A DNA stretch of 64,000 nt. It comes from Clostridiales bacterium. Lineage in GTDB: Bacteria > Bacillota > Clostridia > Oscillospirales > Oscillospiraceae. The position numbers and the translations under genes were made by a program. The stretch covers positions 62,001-126,000 of the forward strand of contig JAJUJI010000001.1 of the NCBI GenBank assembly GCA_029265405.1, given 5' to 3'. How positions within the stretch are numbered: the stretch's first letter is position 1; every line of letters starts with the position of its first letter. A model generated the notes under the pieces. It was not told where the DNA came from and did not search any database. It worked only from the letters and a program-made list of their open reading frames with translations. Shown here piece after piece: positions 34,912 through 44,020 of this stretch.

Positions 34912-36456
34912 ATGAACCGCAAAAAGGTGATCGGCACGGCGCCGGACTGCTCATGGCTGGGCAGGCCCGAGAGGATTTCGCGCTTCAGGAGCGAGCTGAG
35001 CTGCGACGTGGCCGTTATCGGAGCAGGCATAGCGGGCTGCGCTGCGGCGCAGGCCGCCGCAGAGGCCGGGGCCAGGGTTATAATAATTGAGAAATTCAAT
35101 ACCCCTACGATGCACGGCACGGACATCGGCGCGATTGGCTCAAAACTCCAAAAATCGCTGGGCATAGAAATCGATAGGGCCCTGGCGGCGCGCCTGATTT
35201 ACCAGTGGGGCCAGAGTCAGGCCAATTTCCGCCTCATCAGAACCTTTGCCGACAGAAGCGGCGAGGTCATGGACTATTATATAGACATGGCCGAGAAATG
35301 CGGTCTGAAGGTTACGCTCAACGACTACATGACCGCCCGCGTCGACTGGGACGGGCTTGAGGACAGATTCAAGCAGTTCAGGACAGCCCATAATTTCCGG
35401 CCCGCCGACGGAAGCGGCATACCCCATTGCCGGTGGGAGGCCGCCTATTTTACCAATATGGTCGTCAAGTCGGCAAAAAGTCTGGGCGCCGAATTCATGT
35501 TCCGAACGGAGGCCGCGCAGCTTATTCATAGAAGCGGCAGGGTATTGGGCCTCATAGCGAAAACAAAAGACGGCCATATAAAGATAAACGCCTTAAAGGG
35601 CGTCATACTCGCGACAGGCGGGATTACAGACAACAAGGAAATGATAGACCGCTGGTGTCCTATTGCGCTCCGGGCCGACAAGAGCGACTATTTCCCTTTC
35701 GGCGGAAACATGGGCGACGGGATAAGGCTGGGAGTCTGGGCCGGCGCTGCGGTGACCCGCTGCAATCCCGCCCCGGTGATACATCCGGTAAATTTCAGCC
35801 CTCTCGGCCCGGGGATACAGACAAGCTGGCTGACGGTGGACCGGAACGGGGAGCGCTTTTGCTGCGAGGTTGGCTTCGAGCCTATCGTGACAAACGCCAG
35901 AATGAACGCTCCGGGCAACATAGCATGGGCCGTGTGGGACAGCCGCTATAAGGAGCTTGCCTTGAAGCAGGAGCCGCATAAGGCCCGGGCCTTTATCGAC
36001 GGGCTTGACGAGGCGGTTGAAGCATCCGTGGCTTCCGGGGAATACGTCAGGGCCGATACGCTTGAAGCCTTGGCGGAAAAGCTGGGCATCCCGGCTCAAG
36101 CCTTTAGCGATACCGTCAGGCGCTACAACGGCTGGTGCGACAAGGGCTTCGACGAGGATTTCGGCGTGCCGGAGCGCTTCCTTTGCCCGGTGAGGGAGGG
36201 GCCCTTCTATGCGGCTAAAATAAGCGCTTGGCTGCTCAACCTTCCCCACGGCCTGCATGTAGACCATAATTCGCAGGTTTTGACGGAAAGCGACGAGCCT
36301 ATCGGAGGCCTGTTTGCCGTTGGAAACGTGCAGGGCGATTTTTTCGCAAATTCCTATCCCGTGACCGTTCCGGGAGCCAACCACGGCCGCTCGGTTACAT
36401 TTGGGCGGCTGGTGGGCAGGGCGCTTGCCTTTGGCAAAACATTGTCGGAAATATGA
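34912..36456 (+). CDS. FAD-dependent oxidoreductase (fumarate-reductase flavoprotein family)
   Basis: A 514-residue flavoprotein of the FAD_binding_2 family. VAVIGAGIAGCAAAQAAAEAGARVIIIEK (about 34-62) binds the ADP part of FAD, GVILATGGITDN is the second FAD loop, and the C-terminal GGLFAVGNVQGD with PVTVPGANHGRSVTFGRLVGR closes the site. No signal peptide or heme domain is present, so it is a soluble enzyme, perhaps a reductase of an unsaturated acid or steroid-like substrate. AAGGA precedes the ATG. It is followed 19 bases later by an HD hydrolase. Confidence 0.85.
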   Translation: MNRKKVIGTAPDCSWLGRPERISRFRSELSCDVAVIGAGIAGCAAAQAAAEAGARVIIIEKFNTPTMHGTDIGAIGSKLQKSLGIEIDRALAARLIYQWGQSQANFRLIRTFADRSGEVMDYYIDMAEKCGLKVTLNDYMTARVDWDGLEDRFKQFRTAHNFRPADGSGIPHCRWEAAYFTNMVVKSAKSLGAEFMFRTEAAQLIHRSGRVLGLIAKTKDGHIKINALKGVILATGGITDNKEMIDRWCPIALRADKSDYFPFGGNMGDGIRLGVWAGAAVTRCNPAPVIHPVNFSPLGPGIQTSWLTVDRNGERFCCEVGFEPIVTNARMNAPGNIAWAVWDSRYKELALKQEPHKARAFIDGLDEAVEASVASGEYVRADTLEALAEKLGIPAQAFSDTVRRYNGWCDKGFDEDFGVPERFLCPVREGPFYAAKISAWLLNLPHGLHVDHNSQVLTESDEPIGGLFAVGNVQGDFFANSYPVTVPGANHGRSVTFGRLVGRALAFGKTLSEI

Positions 36457-36475
36457 GCGTTCGGAGAGATATGCT

Positions 36476-37066
36476 ATGACCGCAGGTATAACAAGAGAAG
36501 AAGCGCTGAAGCTGCTGAAGAAATACAACAAGGAGCCCTTCCATATCCAGCACGCGCTGACTGTGGAGGGCGTGATGAGGTGGTACGCAAATAGGCTGGG
36601 ATACGGCGAGGACGAGGAATTCTGGGGTCTGGCCGGCTTGCTGCACGACGTGGATTTTGAGGCTTTTCCTGATAGGCACTGTATTGCTGCCCCGGCTTTG
36701 CTCGGGGAGATAGGCTGCTCCGAGGAGCTGGTTCACGCTGTCTGCTCCCACGGCTACGGCCATTGCTGCAATGTGGAGCCGTCCCATGAGATGGAAAAGG
36801 TGCTTTTTGCCGCCGACGAGCTTACCGGGCTAATCGGGGCCGCGGCCCTTATGCGCCCATCGAAAAGCGTTATGGACATGGAGGTTTCGAGCCTCAGGAA
36901 AAAATACAAGGACAGAAAATTCGCTGCGGGCTGCTCCCGCGAGATAATCGCGGAAGGCGCCGCGCTGCTGGGCTGGGAGCTGGACCGGCTGCTTGGGGAA
37001 ACCATAGAGGCCATGCGCTCCTGCGAGGCGTCCGTGGCCGGAGAAATGGAGCGCCTTGCCCGCTGA
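36476..37066 (+). CDS. HD-domain (HDIG) hydrolase
   Basis: A 196-residue HD-family phosphohydrolase: HIQHALTVEGVMRWYA supplies the first His, GLLHDVDFEAFPDRHC the HD pair, HAVCSHGYG a further His, and FAADELTGLI the final Asp. Members hydrolyse nucleotides or related phosphates; the closest-looking proteins are annotated only as HDIG hydrolases. ATG 36476 has GGAGAG upstream. The unit ends in a strong hairpin at 37075-37120. Confidence 0.84.
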   Translation: MTAGITREEALKLLKKYNKEPFHIQHALTVEGVMRWYANRLGYGEDEEFWGLAGLLHDVDFEAFPDRHCIAAPALLGEIGCSEELVHAVCSHGYGHCCNVEPSHEMEKVLFAADELTGLIGAAALMRPSKSVMDMEVSSLRKKYKDRKFAAGCSREIIAEGAALLGWELDRLLGETIEAMRSCEASVAGEMERLAR

Positions 37067-37074
37067 AATCGGCG

Positions 37075-37120
37075 AAATATGCCGCGCTGCGTCGGAAAAC
37101 TCAGCGCGGCATATTTTATG
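37075..37120. terminator. Bidirectional terminator between the HD hydrolase and cpsB
   Basis: AAATATGCCGCGCTG (37075-37089) pairs perfectly over 15 bp with CAGCGCGGCATATTT (37102-37116), 12-base loop, followed by TATG. It reaches the end of cpsB on the other strand and can serve both converging genes. Confidence 0.82.
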
Positions 37121-37805
37121 TGCTGTTTTGGGACGCAAGCGCCGGGGCAAGCAGCTCGGCGCTCCTGGCCATTATTTCGTCGAAGCGGCGGCCCAGCAGC
37201 CTTCTGGCCTTCTCATACTCCGCGTAACCCGTTCTCGTTCCGTGCATGTCGCTGCCGAGAGCAAAGACCCGGCCCTGATCTACCAATTTGAAAAGCCTGC
37301 CTCTTTGGAAAAAGCGGCAGACGCCCTCCGCGTTGAGCTGGAAGCAGACCCCGATTTCAAGGAGCTTTGCGGCCTCCTTTGCCGGGTAACGATCGATATG
37401 GGCCATGACCGGAGCAAGACCCAGCCTGTCTCTTACCGCCCTAACCGTTTCGATATATTCGCCGTCCCATACCGTAAAGGGCATTTCTAAAACTATGCAC
37501 CTTGTGCCGGCGACGCAAAGCTCCTCTATGCCCTCCAGCCTGTCTATGCCCTTGCAGACCGTTGCTTCCGAGCCTACCAATACGGCCGGCCTATCCGGCG
37601 CCAGGCTTCTCAGCTCAGCCTCCGCCTCTGCCCGACGCGCTAAAAAATTGCCCAGCGTTTCCCTGTCCGGATAGAAATGGGGCGTCGCTACAACCAGATC
37701 TATGCCCGCCCTATAGGCCAGCTCAAGCTGCCTGGAGGATTCCCCGGCTCCGGAACAGCCGTGGTCGGCTCCCGGCAAAATGTGAGCGTGGAAATCTATA
37801 ATCAT
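37116..37805 (-). CDS. cpsB: CpsB/CapC-type tyrosine-protein phosphatase (PHP family)
   Basis: A 229-residue PHP-fold phosphatase of the CpsB/YwqE type. MIIDFHAHILPGADHG supplies the first metal ligands, ATPHFYPD the next, and MAHIDRY and ALGSDMHGTR the last. It removes phosphate from the tyrosine tail of the partner kinase CpsD, which lies directly upstream. The gene is the third of a wzz-cpsD-cpsB unit that controls chain length of an exopolysaccharide, yet no glycosyltransferase lies in this window. Confidence 0.9.
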   Translation of the reverse strand: MIIDFHAHILPGADHGCSGAGESSRQLELAYRAGIDLVVATPHFYPDRETLGNFLARRAEAEAELRSLAPDRPAVLVGSEATVCKGIDRLEGIEELCVAGTRCIVLEMPFTVWDGEYIETVRAVRDRLGLAPVMAHIDRYPAKEAAKLLEIGVCFQLNAEGVCRFFQRGRLFKLVDQGRVFALGSDMHGTRTGYAEYEKARRLLGRRFDEIMARSAELLAPALASQNST

Positions 37806-37810
37806 TGCGC

Positions 37811-38599
37811 CTACGTTTTCTTTTCCCCGTCGCCGTAGCGGTAATTGTAGTCGTATTTATAGCGGTAATATTTGTAGCTGTAGCGGCTCCCGTAATAGCC
37901 CTTTCTGTAGTAATTTTGGGCAAGGCCGCTTGTATCGTTGAGAAGAAAGCCCAAAATCCTGCCGTTTACTTCGCTGATGCCGCCAACCGCGTGCTTGAGG
38001 TCCGCCAAGCGCAGCTTGCCTGACCTGACGACGAAAATATAGCCGGAAACGTGCTTGCCGAGCAGGGTCGCGTCCGTCACAACCTCGACCGGGGGGCAGT
38101 CGATAAAGATAAATTCGAAATGCTGCTTCAAAAAGCCGATAAGCTCCGCCGTCTTGCCGCCGCTGAGAAGCTCGGCGGGGTTGGGAGGGATGTCGCCCGC
38201 GGGAAGAAAGCTGAGGTTTTCAAAGTCTGTAGCGCGAACGTCCACGTCGTTTGAAAGGCCAGCCAAGACCTCGCTCAGGCCGCCGCTGTGCCCGCAGTTG
38301 AAATACCTGTGCAGGGTAGGCCTGCGCATATCCCCGTCTATAATAAGCGTCTTTTTGCCCAGCTGGGAAAAGGTTATGGCAAGATTGACGGCGTTTATGC
38401 TCTTTCCGTCGCCCGGCAGAGCGCTTGTTACGGCGTAGACAGGGCAGCTCTCCTCGTGCGTCATGAAAACAAGCTTTGTTCTGACCGAGTTGTAGGCCTC
38501 CTTGACCGCAAAGGGGGTATCGTTGTTCAGGAGCCTCTTTACGCTGTCCTTATTGAATTCATTATTGTCTTTTTTTGCCAAGCTCTTTTTAGCCTTCAT
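37811..38599 (-). CDS. cpsD: CpsD/CapB-type bacterial tyrosine kinase
   Basis: A 262-residue BY-kinase with Walker A LPGDGKSI at 61-68, Walker A' IIDGDMRRP near 88 and Walker B FIFIDCPP. The last 34 residues carry 13 tyrosines (as in SRYSYKYYRYKYDYNYRY), the autophosphorylation cluster that controls polymer length. It acts with the membrane activator upstream (Wzz-like), whose stop overlaps its start by four bases. CpsB downstream is the phosphatase. Confidence 0.93.
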   Translation of the reverse strand: MKAKKSLAKKDNNEFNKDSVKRLLNNDTPFAVKEAYNSVRTKLVFMTHEESCPVYAVTSALPGDGKSINAVNLAITFSQLGKKTLIIDGDMRRPTLHRYFNCGHSGGLSEVLAGLSNDVDVRATDFENLSFLPAGDIPPNPAELLSGGKTAELIGFLKQHFEFIFIDCPPVEVVTDATLLGKHVSGYIFVVRSGKLRLADLKHAVGGISEVNGRILGFLLNDTSGLAQNYYRKGYYGSRYSYKYYRYKYDYNYRYGDGEKKT

Positions 38600-39312
38600 T
38601 TTTCCGCCCTTGCCTCCTTGCTCTTCTTCAGGTTTTCAGGCAGAGCTATTTGGGGTATGCTGCCAAGGACGGGAATGTCATGCAGGCCCTCAAGATCCTC
38701 CTCAAGCCACACGGCCGTGTCGAGCATCTGGAGCAGCATGCAGACGCCGAAGCATATGACTATGCCGATGAGAAAACCTATGGCGACATTCCTTTTCATG
38801 CTTGGAGATGCGGGCTTATCCGGAAGCTTGGCATGGTCGATAACCTCGACGCTGCCCGCCTTTACGACGCGTATTATTTCTCGCGGAGCTTCATCGGCAA
38901 TGGAATTGGCTATTTTTTGCGCAAGCTCGGGGTCGGTGTTGCGTACGGTGACCTCGAAGGCTTCGGTGTTGTTCATTGCCGAAGCGCTTATCATGTCGCC
39001 GAGCTCCTTTGCCGTATACGAAAGCCCAAGCGCCTTAATTACGGAATCCAAAACGGTATTGCTTTTCAATATGACTATATATGTATCCACAAGCGACTTC
39101 GACGCGCTCAGCTCCGAAGTAGTTACCGCCGAGTTTTCCCGCTCCTGATTGTAAACATACATCGATACCTTGGCTTCATAAACAGGCTCAATAAAAAAAA
39201 ACGTAAACAGACCAACCGCCGCTCCGCATAATACACCGGCCGCCAGGATCAGGATCCAGCGTCTTCTTATCAGTCTCCATATGTCGAGCAGGCTTATTCC
39301 GGTATCGGCCAA
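38596..39312 (-). CDS. Wzz/CapA-type chain-length determinant and kinase activator
   Basis: A 238-residue membrane protein of the Wzz family. One helix near residues 18-36 (ILILAAGVLCGAAVGLFTFFF) and one near 180-200 enclose an outer domain (EAKVSMYVYNQE, ELGDMISASAMNNTEAFEV, PDKPASP with the proline-rich end). It sets polysaccharide length and activates CpsD. The start is TTG 39312, 10 bases after AGGAG; there is no nearby ATG in frame. A TTGAAA-17-TATCAT promoter lies upstream. Confidence 0.88.
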   Translation of the reverse strand: MADTGISLLDIWRLIRRRWILILAAGVLCGAAVGLFTFFFIEPVYEAKVSMYVYNQERENSAVTTSELSASKSLVDTYIVILKSNTVLDSVIKALGLSYTAKELGDMISASAMNNTEAFEVTVRNTDPELAQKIANSIADEAPREIIRVVKAGSVEVIDHAKLPDKPASPSMKRNVAIGFLIGIVICFGVCMLLQMLDTAVWLEEDLEGLHDIPVLGSIPQIALPENLKKSKEARAEK

Positions 39313-39652
39313 ATCAAGTTCACTCCTATGAGCTTAATTTAAATAAATAAACGTTAAAATATGAACGTCCGGCAACGTTGAAGATTTTTCTTAACCTCAT
39401 TTTTGTGTTAAAACATATACATATGTAAGATGATACCACGACCGCCGGGTTATTTCAAGATAATTAATGGTCGGGACTGCGCCGTTTTTATCCAGCCTGC
39501 TCCGGCCAGGCCGTTCCCGGCGCGGACCGCGCTAATACACTAATATGCCGCCATCCTTGCAAATGTTTCTGTTTACATTGGCGGCGTTTTATAATAGACT
39601 GTAATAGCGCATCCGCGCGGCTTTTAATAATTAATCACCGGGAGGCATTATA
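39313..39652. other. Divergent spacer between wzz and argF
   Basis: The 340 bases hold the wzz promoter (minus strand, 39430-39458) with a roughly 110-nt leader and, toward argF, an inverted repeat GCCGCCA...TGGCGGC (about 39549-39587) followed by TTTTATAATAG. The TATAAT there lacks a good -35, so the argF promoter is not clear; the repeat might be an attenuator or an arginine-regulator site, which I cannot decide. Confidence 0.45.
39430..39458 (-). promoter_or_regulatory. Promoter for wzz-cpsD-cpsB
   Basis: On the minus strand TTGAAA (39458-39453), 17 bases, TATCAT (39435-39430). Leader of about 110 nt to the TTG start. Confidence 0.6.
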
Positions 39653-40654
39653 ATGTCGGTAAACCTTAAGGGGCGCTCGCTGCTGACGCTTATGGATTTT
39701 ACGCCGGAAGAAATACGCTATTTGCTGGATTTGGCCCATGAGCTTAAAAGAAAGAAAAAGGCCGGCATAAAGGGCGATTTGCTGAGCGGTAAAAATATAG
39801 TGCTGCTTTTTGAGAAGACCTCGACCCGCACGCGTTGCGCCTTTGAGGTGGCGGCTATGGACGAGGGCGCGGGAGTGACATTTCTCGACCCGAAAGCCTC
39901 CCAATTTGGAAAGAAGGAGAGCATAGCCGACTCCGCAAGAGTCCTGGGACGCTTTTACGACGGCATCGAATTCCGGGGCTACGACCAGCGCACGGTGGAG
40001 CTGCTGGCGGAATACTCGGGAGTTCCCGTATTCAACGGCCTTACGGACAGCGACCATCCGACCCAGGCCCTTGCCGACATAATGACGCTGGAGGAAAACG
40101 TAAAGAAGCCTTTGAGCGAGTGCAAGCTTGTGTTCTGCGGAGATACGCGCAACAATGTGGCGTACTGCCTCATGTATATCTGCTCCAAGCTCGGCATCCA
40201 TTATGTGGGCTGCGGCCCGAGGGAGCTGGCTCCGGCGGCGGAGGTTATGGCCGCCTGCCTGGCCGAGGCCGAAAAGACGGGCGCCGTAATAGAGTATTGC
40301 TGCGACCCGTACGAGGCCGTCAAGGGAGCGGACGCCCTGTATACGGACATATGGGCGTCCATGGGCGAGGAGCACCTGATCCCGGAGCGGGTAAGGCTCC
40401 TTTCGCCGTATAAGGTAACCAGCGGGCTTTTTGCCGCCGCGGGAAACCCGGACTGCATTTTCATGCACTGCCTGCCCAGCTTCCACGACTTCAATACCGA
40501 TATGGCCGCCGAGCAGCTCGCGCTGGGCTATGATATACGCGAGGTTGACGACGAGGTGTTCTGCTCTCCCAATTCGAAAGTCTTCGACGAGGCCGAGAAC
40601 AGGATGCATACGATAAAGGCGGTCCTTGTGGCTTTTATAAGAGGCGGCGCGTGA
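39653..40654 (+). CDS. argF: Ornithine carbamoyltransferase
   Basis: A 333-residue OTCase with the carbamoyl-phosphate loop STRTR at 57-61, DHPTQALAD near 133, and the ornithine-side motif MHCLPSFHD near 272. It either makes citrulline for arginine synthesis or splits it in the deiminase pathway; FGKKESIADSARVLGRF is seen in both classes. No other arginine gene lies nearby, so the direction is undetermined. GGGAGG lies 8-9 bases before the ATG. Standing alone is unusual for either pathway. Confidence 0.93.
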   Translation: MSVNLKGRSLLTLMDFTPEEIRYLLDLAHELKRKKKAGIKGDLLSGKNIVLLFEKTSTRTRCAFEVAAMDEGAGVTFLDPKASQFGKKESIADSARVLGRFYDGIEFRGYDQRTVELLAEYSGVPVFNGLTDSDHPTQALADIMTLEENVKKPLSECKLVFCGDTRNNVAYCLMYICSKLGIHYVGCGPRELAPAAEVMAACLAEAEKTGAVIEYCCDPYEAVKGADALYTDIWASMGEEHLIPERVRLLSPYKVTSGLFAAAGNPDCIFMHCLPSFHDFNTDMAAEQLALGYDIREVDDEVFCSPNSKVFDEAENRMHTIKAVLVAFIRGGA

Positions 40655-40924
40655 AGGCCTGCGGGCGGCATTAATTTATATCGCTAAATTTATTGCTTGA
40701 AATAGCAGAAAAGCATAAATTCAGCCGCGAATTTCACAGAAAGGCGCAAAACCGGCGTTTGCGGCGCATATTGGCGGCCTGCGGAGCGGAAATGCGGCTG
40801 CAGCCGCCACGGATATGGTATAGACTTGCGCTGAATTTAGCCCCATGGGGCCTAATATCCAACCCTTGCGCCCTGTCTGGAGCCGCCGCCTTGCGGCTTT
40901 TAAACGATAAAGGAACTATTGCAT
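40655..40924 (+). other. Intergenic region between argF and alr
   Basis: 270 bases with no credible gene. It contains a near-palindrome around GCCCCATGGGGC (about 40841-40852) and a small hairpin AGCCGC/GCGGCT followed by TTTT (40881-40902), which lies just before the alr ribosome binding site and could be a terminator or attenuator. No clear promoter for alr is seen. Confidence 0.4.
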
Positions 40925-42043
40925 ATGGAAAGTCTGTTGAAACGCACATGGGCGGAAATAAGCCTTAAAAATATAGAACACAATTACAAGTGCCTGCGCG
41001 GCCTGCTGCCCGCAGGCGTCGGTCTGATGGGAGTGGTCAAGGCGGACTCCTACGGCCACGGAGCTGTGCCCGTAGCCCATCGCCTGCAGGACTTGGGCTG
41101 CGAGTATTTGGCCGTGACGACTATAGACGAAGCCGCGGAGCTGCGCGAGAGCGGAATATCCATACCGATCCTTGTCCTCAGCCCCACTCCGGCCGAATAC
41201 GCCGGGGAGCTTGCCCGGCTGGGCCTGACCCAAGCGGTCGGGGATATAGAAACGGCAAGGGAGATGTCCCCGCTGCTGACAAGGCTCGGCTTGGAGCTTA
41301 AGGCGCATATAAAGCTGGAAACGGGCATGGGCCGCACGGGCTTTACCGCCGGAGACGAGAGGGCCTTCGGGGAGCTTTTGGAGCTGCTGGCCCTGCCGGG
41401 AATAAGGGCGGAGGGCATTTTCACGCATTTTGCCGTTTCCGAACGCGCCGACGACCCCTTCAGCGGAGAGCAGTATTTAAGATTTGCGGACACCGTATCC
41501 AGGCTTGAAAAAGAAAGCGGCCATAAGTTTGCGCTCCGGCACTGCTCCAACAGCGGGGCCGTACTGAATTTCAGAGCCTTCGACCTGAATATGGTCAGGC
41601 CGGGGATAATTTTGTACGGCATGTATCCGGGCGAAAAGGCGGGCGGCATAGAGCTGCGGCCCGCCATGGAGCTTAAGACGCGCATAGCCGCGATAACCCT
41701 CCGCAAGGCCGGGGACACCATAAGCTACGGGCGCGCCTACACCGCCCGCAGGGATATGCGCGTGGCCGTGCTTCCCATAGGCTATGCCGACGGGCTGCAC
41801 AGGGTCCTGTCGGGCAAAATGGAGGTTCTGATAAACGGCAAAAGGGCTCCCCAAATAGGCCGGATCTGCATGGACATGTGCATGGCGGACGTTACCGGCA
41901 TACCCGAATGCCGCGTGGGCGACGTTGCCACGATTTTCGGCGAAGGGCTTCCCGCCGAGGAGCTGGCGGAAAAGGCCGGCACCATAAACTATGAAATCGT
42001 CTGCTCCGTATCCAAGCGAGTGCCGAGGGTCTATATAGACTGA
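40925..42043 (+). CDS. alr: Alanine racemase
   Basis: PLP-dependent enzyme making D-alanine for peptidoglycan. The 372 residues show the PLP lysine Lys39 in MGVVKADSYGHGAV, the second catalytic tyrosine in the ISYGRAYTARR stretch near 263, and the ending CSVSKRVPRVY. ATG 40925 follows AAAGGAAC by 11 bases; a TTG two codons earlier is in frame. It is a single gene converging with the CYTH gene, whose end overlaps it by 13 bases. Confidence 0.95.
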   Translation: MESLLKRTWAEISLKNIEHNYKCLRGLLPAGVGLMGVVKADSYGHGAVPVAHRLQDLGCEYLAVTTIDEAAELRESGISIPILVLSPTPAEYAGELARLGLTQAVGDIETAREMSPLLTRLGLELKAHIKLETGMGRTGFTAGDERAFGELLELLALPGIRAEGIFTHFAVSERADDPFSGEQYLRFADTVSRLEKESGHKFALRHCSNSGAVLNFRAFDLNMVRPGIILYGMYPGEKAGGIELRPAMELKTRIAAITLRKAGDTISYGRAYTARRDMRVAVLPIGYADGLHRVLSGKMEVLINGKRAPQIGRICMDMCMADVTGIPECRVGDVATIFGEGLPAEELAEKAGTINYEIVCSVSKRVPRVYID

Positions 42044-42561
42044 CCTATGTCGTCATAGGGAACCTCGGCGGCCAGCGCCCTGTTTGTATAGCGCCCGTCG
42101 CCCGTCACTTCTTTTATGACCTCGATATAGTACGGCAGCTCTATTTCCCGCTCCTCGCCGTCAAGCTCTATCTCGAGAAGGGCCCTGTCCTTCCAGAAGG
42201 GAAAAACGTCGATTTCAAGCACAAACCCCTTATGACCTACCTGCCAGCGCGTCTTTTCTATCGCCTTCAAGCCCGGCTCCGCCCGCAGGAGCAGGGACTC
42301 GTATTCCCCGCGGCTTATGCGGCGCTCCGCCTCCATGCGCGTCATGTCGCTGACGCGCGTCTTTTCGGTCCGGGTATATTCAACGACACCGCCGGCCTCG
42401 CTGCGCCTGACTCTTGAGGAGGAGCCCCCGCCGCCGCCGATATAGGTCTGGGTTATTTCGGATCTTGCAAAGCAGAGCCTGTCAAGCTTGTCAATATCAG
42501 GATACCTTATCAGAAACCTGCGCTCTATCTCCGGGTGGAATTTCCCGTCCCTTTTATTCAT
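42031..42561 (-). CDS. CYTH-domain protein (triphosphate tunnel enzyme-like)
   Basis: A 176-residue CYTH protein: EIERRFLIRYPDI is the signature near the N-terminus, and alternating charged strands such as EYTRTEKTRV, KTRWQV and LEIDVFP build the tunnel of acidic and basic side chains. Such enzymes hydrolyse inorganic triphosphate or, rarely, make cAMP. The usual ExExK is EIERR here, a common variant. There is a five-glycine run (ITQTYIGGGGGSSS) in the loop after the first strands, which looks unusual. It overlaps the end of alr by 13 bases tail to tail. Confidence 0.82.
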   Translation of the reverse strand: MNKRDGKFHPEIERRFLIRYPDIDKLDRLCFARSEITQTYIGGGGGSSSRVRRSEAGGVVEYTRTEKTRVSDMTRMEAERRISRGEYESLLLRAEPGLKAIEKTRWQVGHKGFVLEIDVFPFWKDRALLEIELDGEEREIELPYYIEVIKEVTGDGRYTNRALAAEVPYDDIGQSI

Positions 42562-42622
42562 GCCGCACCTCTTTTTATTGCCGCTTTAAGTGCAATATTA
42601 TCATTTGGCGGAGGCCTCTTCA

Positions 42623-43993
42623 ATGTCCAAAGCTTCGAAAGAGATAATAAACGACCTCACGACCGGCAGCGTTTCAAAAAAGCTGTTCAGGTTTGCGCTG
42701 CCCTTCATATTGTCCACGCTGCTGCAAACAGCCTACGGCATCATAGACATGATGATAGTGGGGCAGTTTGTCGGAAAGACCGGCCTCAGCGCGGTGAGCA
42801 TAGCCTCTCAGCTCACCTGGGTCACGACGGCCCTCTGCATGGGCTTTACCAACGGCGGCCAAATCATCATATCCCAGCTCATAGGCTCGGGGAGGCGGGG
42901 CGACCTGCAAAAGACGATAGGCACCGTGGCTTCCTCGGTCTTCATTATAGCCGTTTTAGTTACCGCGGCGGGTCTTTCGCTGCTTCGTCCCATGCTGACC
43001 CTTCTCAGCACGCCGGCGGAAGCGTACGACGACGCTGCGGGCTACCTTGGCATAGTGTTTTTGGGCACCTTGTTTACCTTCGGGTATAATCTGACCTCCT
43101 CCGTTTTCAGGGCCATGGGGGATTCGAGGCATCCGCTTGTGTTCGTAGCCATAGCGGCGGGGGTAAATCTCACGCTGGACTATCTTTTCGTGGCGGTTTT
43201 CCAGTGGGGCGTCCGGGGCGCGGCGATAGCGACCATAATAGGACAGGCCGTAGCCTTCGCCTTTTCGGTTAGGTTCCTCTACAGGCACAGGGAGGAGTTT
43301 TGCTTTGATTTCCGGCTTGCAAGCTTTCGCCTGGACAAGCCTACGCTCTCCAAGCTCGTAAGGCTGGGCATTCCCTTTGCCTTCCAGAACGGGGCGATAA
43401 GCATATCCTTTCTCTTTGTGAACAAGTATATCAACACCTACGGCGTAGTCGCCTCCGCCACCTTTGGCACCGGCACCAGGATAGAGCAGTTTCCCTGGGT
43501 CATAATCAGCGGGGTCATGATGGCTACGGCTACCATGGTGGGCCAGAATATGGGCGCGGGAAAGCACGACAGGATGAAAAAAGCCGTAAATATCAGCGCG
43601 GCGGTCTGCGCCGTCTCCGCCGCGGTTTTCATGCTGCTTTTTTATCTGTTCCCCAGAGAAATTTATTCGATTTTTACGACCGACCCCGACGTCCTTGAAA
43701 TGTGCCCCATGTTCATGACGGCCCTGATAGCGTCGCTTCCGGCTACCAGCATGATGTGCCCCTATCAGGCCTTTATCGAGGGCATAGGCAACGCCGCCCT
43801 TGTAATGGTCATAGCCTTGCTGGACGGCTTTGTCAGCCGCATAGTCATAAGCCTTCTTCTGGCCCGGGTATTCGGCCTGGGTCTTATGGGCTGGTTTTTG
43901 GGCTACGGGCTTGCGGCCTATGTCAATACCATACTGAGCGTTATATATTATTACAGCGGAATATGGAAAAAACGCAAATCGCTGGTAGGCTGA
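42623..43993 (+). CDS. MATE-family efflux transporter
   Basis: A 456-residue MATE protein: TTGSVSKKLFRFALPFILSTLLQTAYG and IIDMMIVGQFVG open the first half, and GIPFAFQNGAISISFLF with VMMATATMVGQNMGAG marks the second. Twelve helices are expected. The start ATG 42623 follows GGAGG by 9 bases. It lies divergent from the CYTH gene and is followed after 27 bases by the DUF2461 gene on the same strand, likely in one transcript. Its substrate is unknown. Confidence 0.93.
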   Translation: MSKASKEIINDLTTGSVSKKLFRFALPFILSTLLQTAYGIIDMMIVGQFVGKTGLSAVSIASQLTWVTTALCMGFTNGGQIIISQLIGSGRRGDLQKTIGTVASSVFIIAVLVTAAGLSLLRPMLTLLSTPAEAYDDAAGYLGIVFLGTLFTFGYNLTSSVFRAMGDSRHPLVFVAIAAGVNLTLDYLFVAVFQWGVRGAAIATIIGQAVAFAFSVRFLYRHREEFCFDFRLASFRLDKPTLSKLVRLGIPFAFQNGAISISFLFVNKYINTYGVVASATFGTGTRIEQFPWVIISGVMMATATMVGQNMGAGKHDRMKKAVNISAAVCAVSAAVFMLLFYLFPREIYSIFTTDPDVLEMCPMFMTALIASLPATSMMCPYQAFIEGIGNAALVMVIALLDGFVSRIVISLLLARVFGLGLMGWFLGYGLAAYVNTILSVIYYYSGIWKKRKSLVG

Positions 43994-44020
43994 GCCTTAC
44001 GGCCGTCGAGGGAGGAAAAT

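Noticed and set aside
40925-42561. Overlap of alr and the CYTH gene as a frameshift or assembly fault
   Set aside because: Both proteins are full length and end normally; a 13-base tail-to-tail overlap is ordinary.
12004-43993. Three MATE genes as copies of one mobile or recently duplicated segment
   Set aside because: The three proteins differ widely in sequence and length and have different neighbours, so they are old paralogues.
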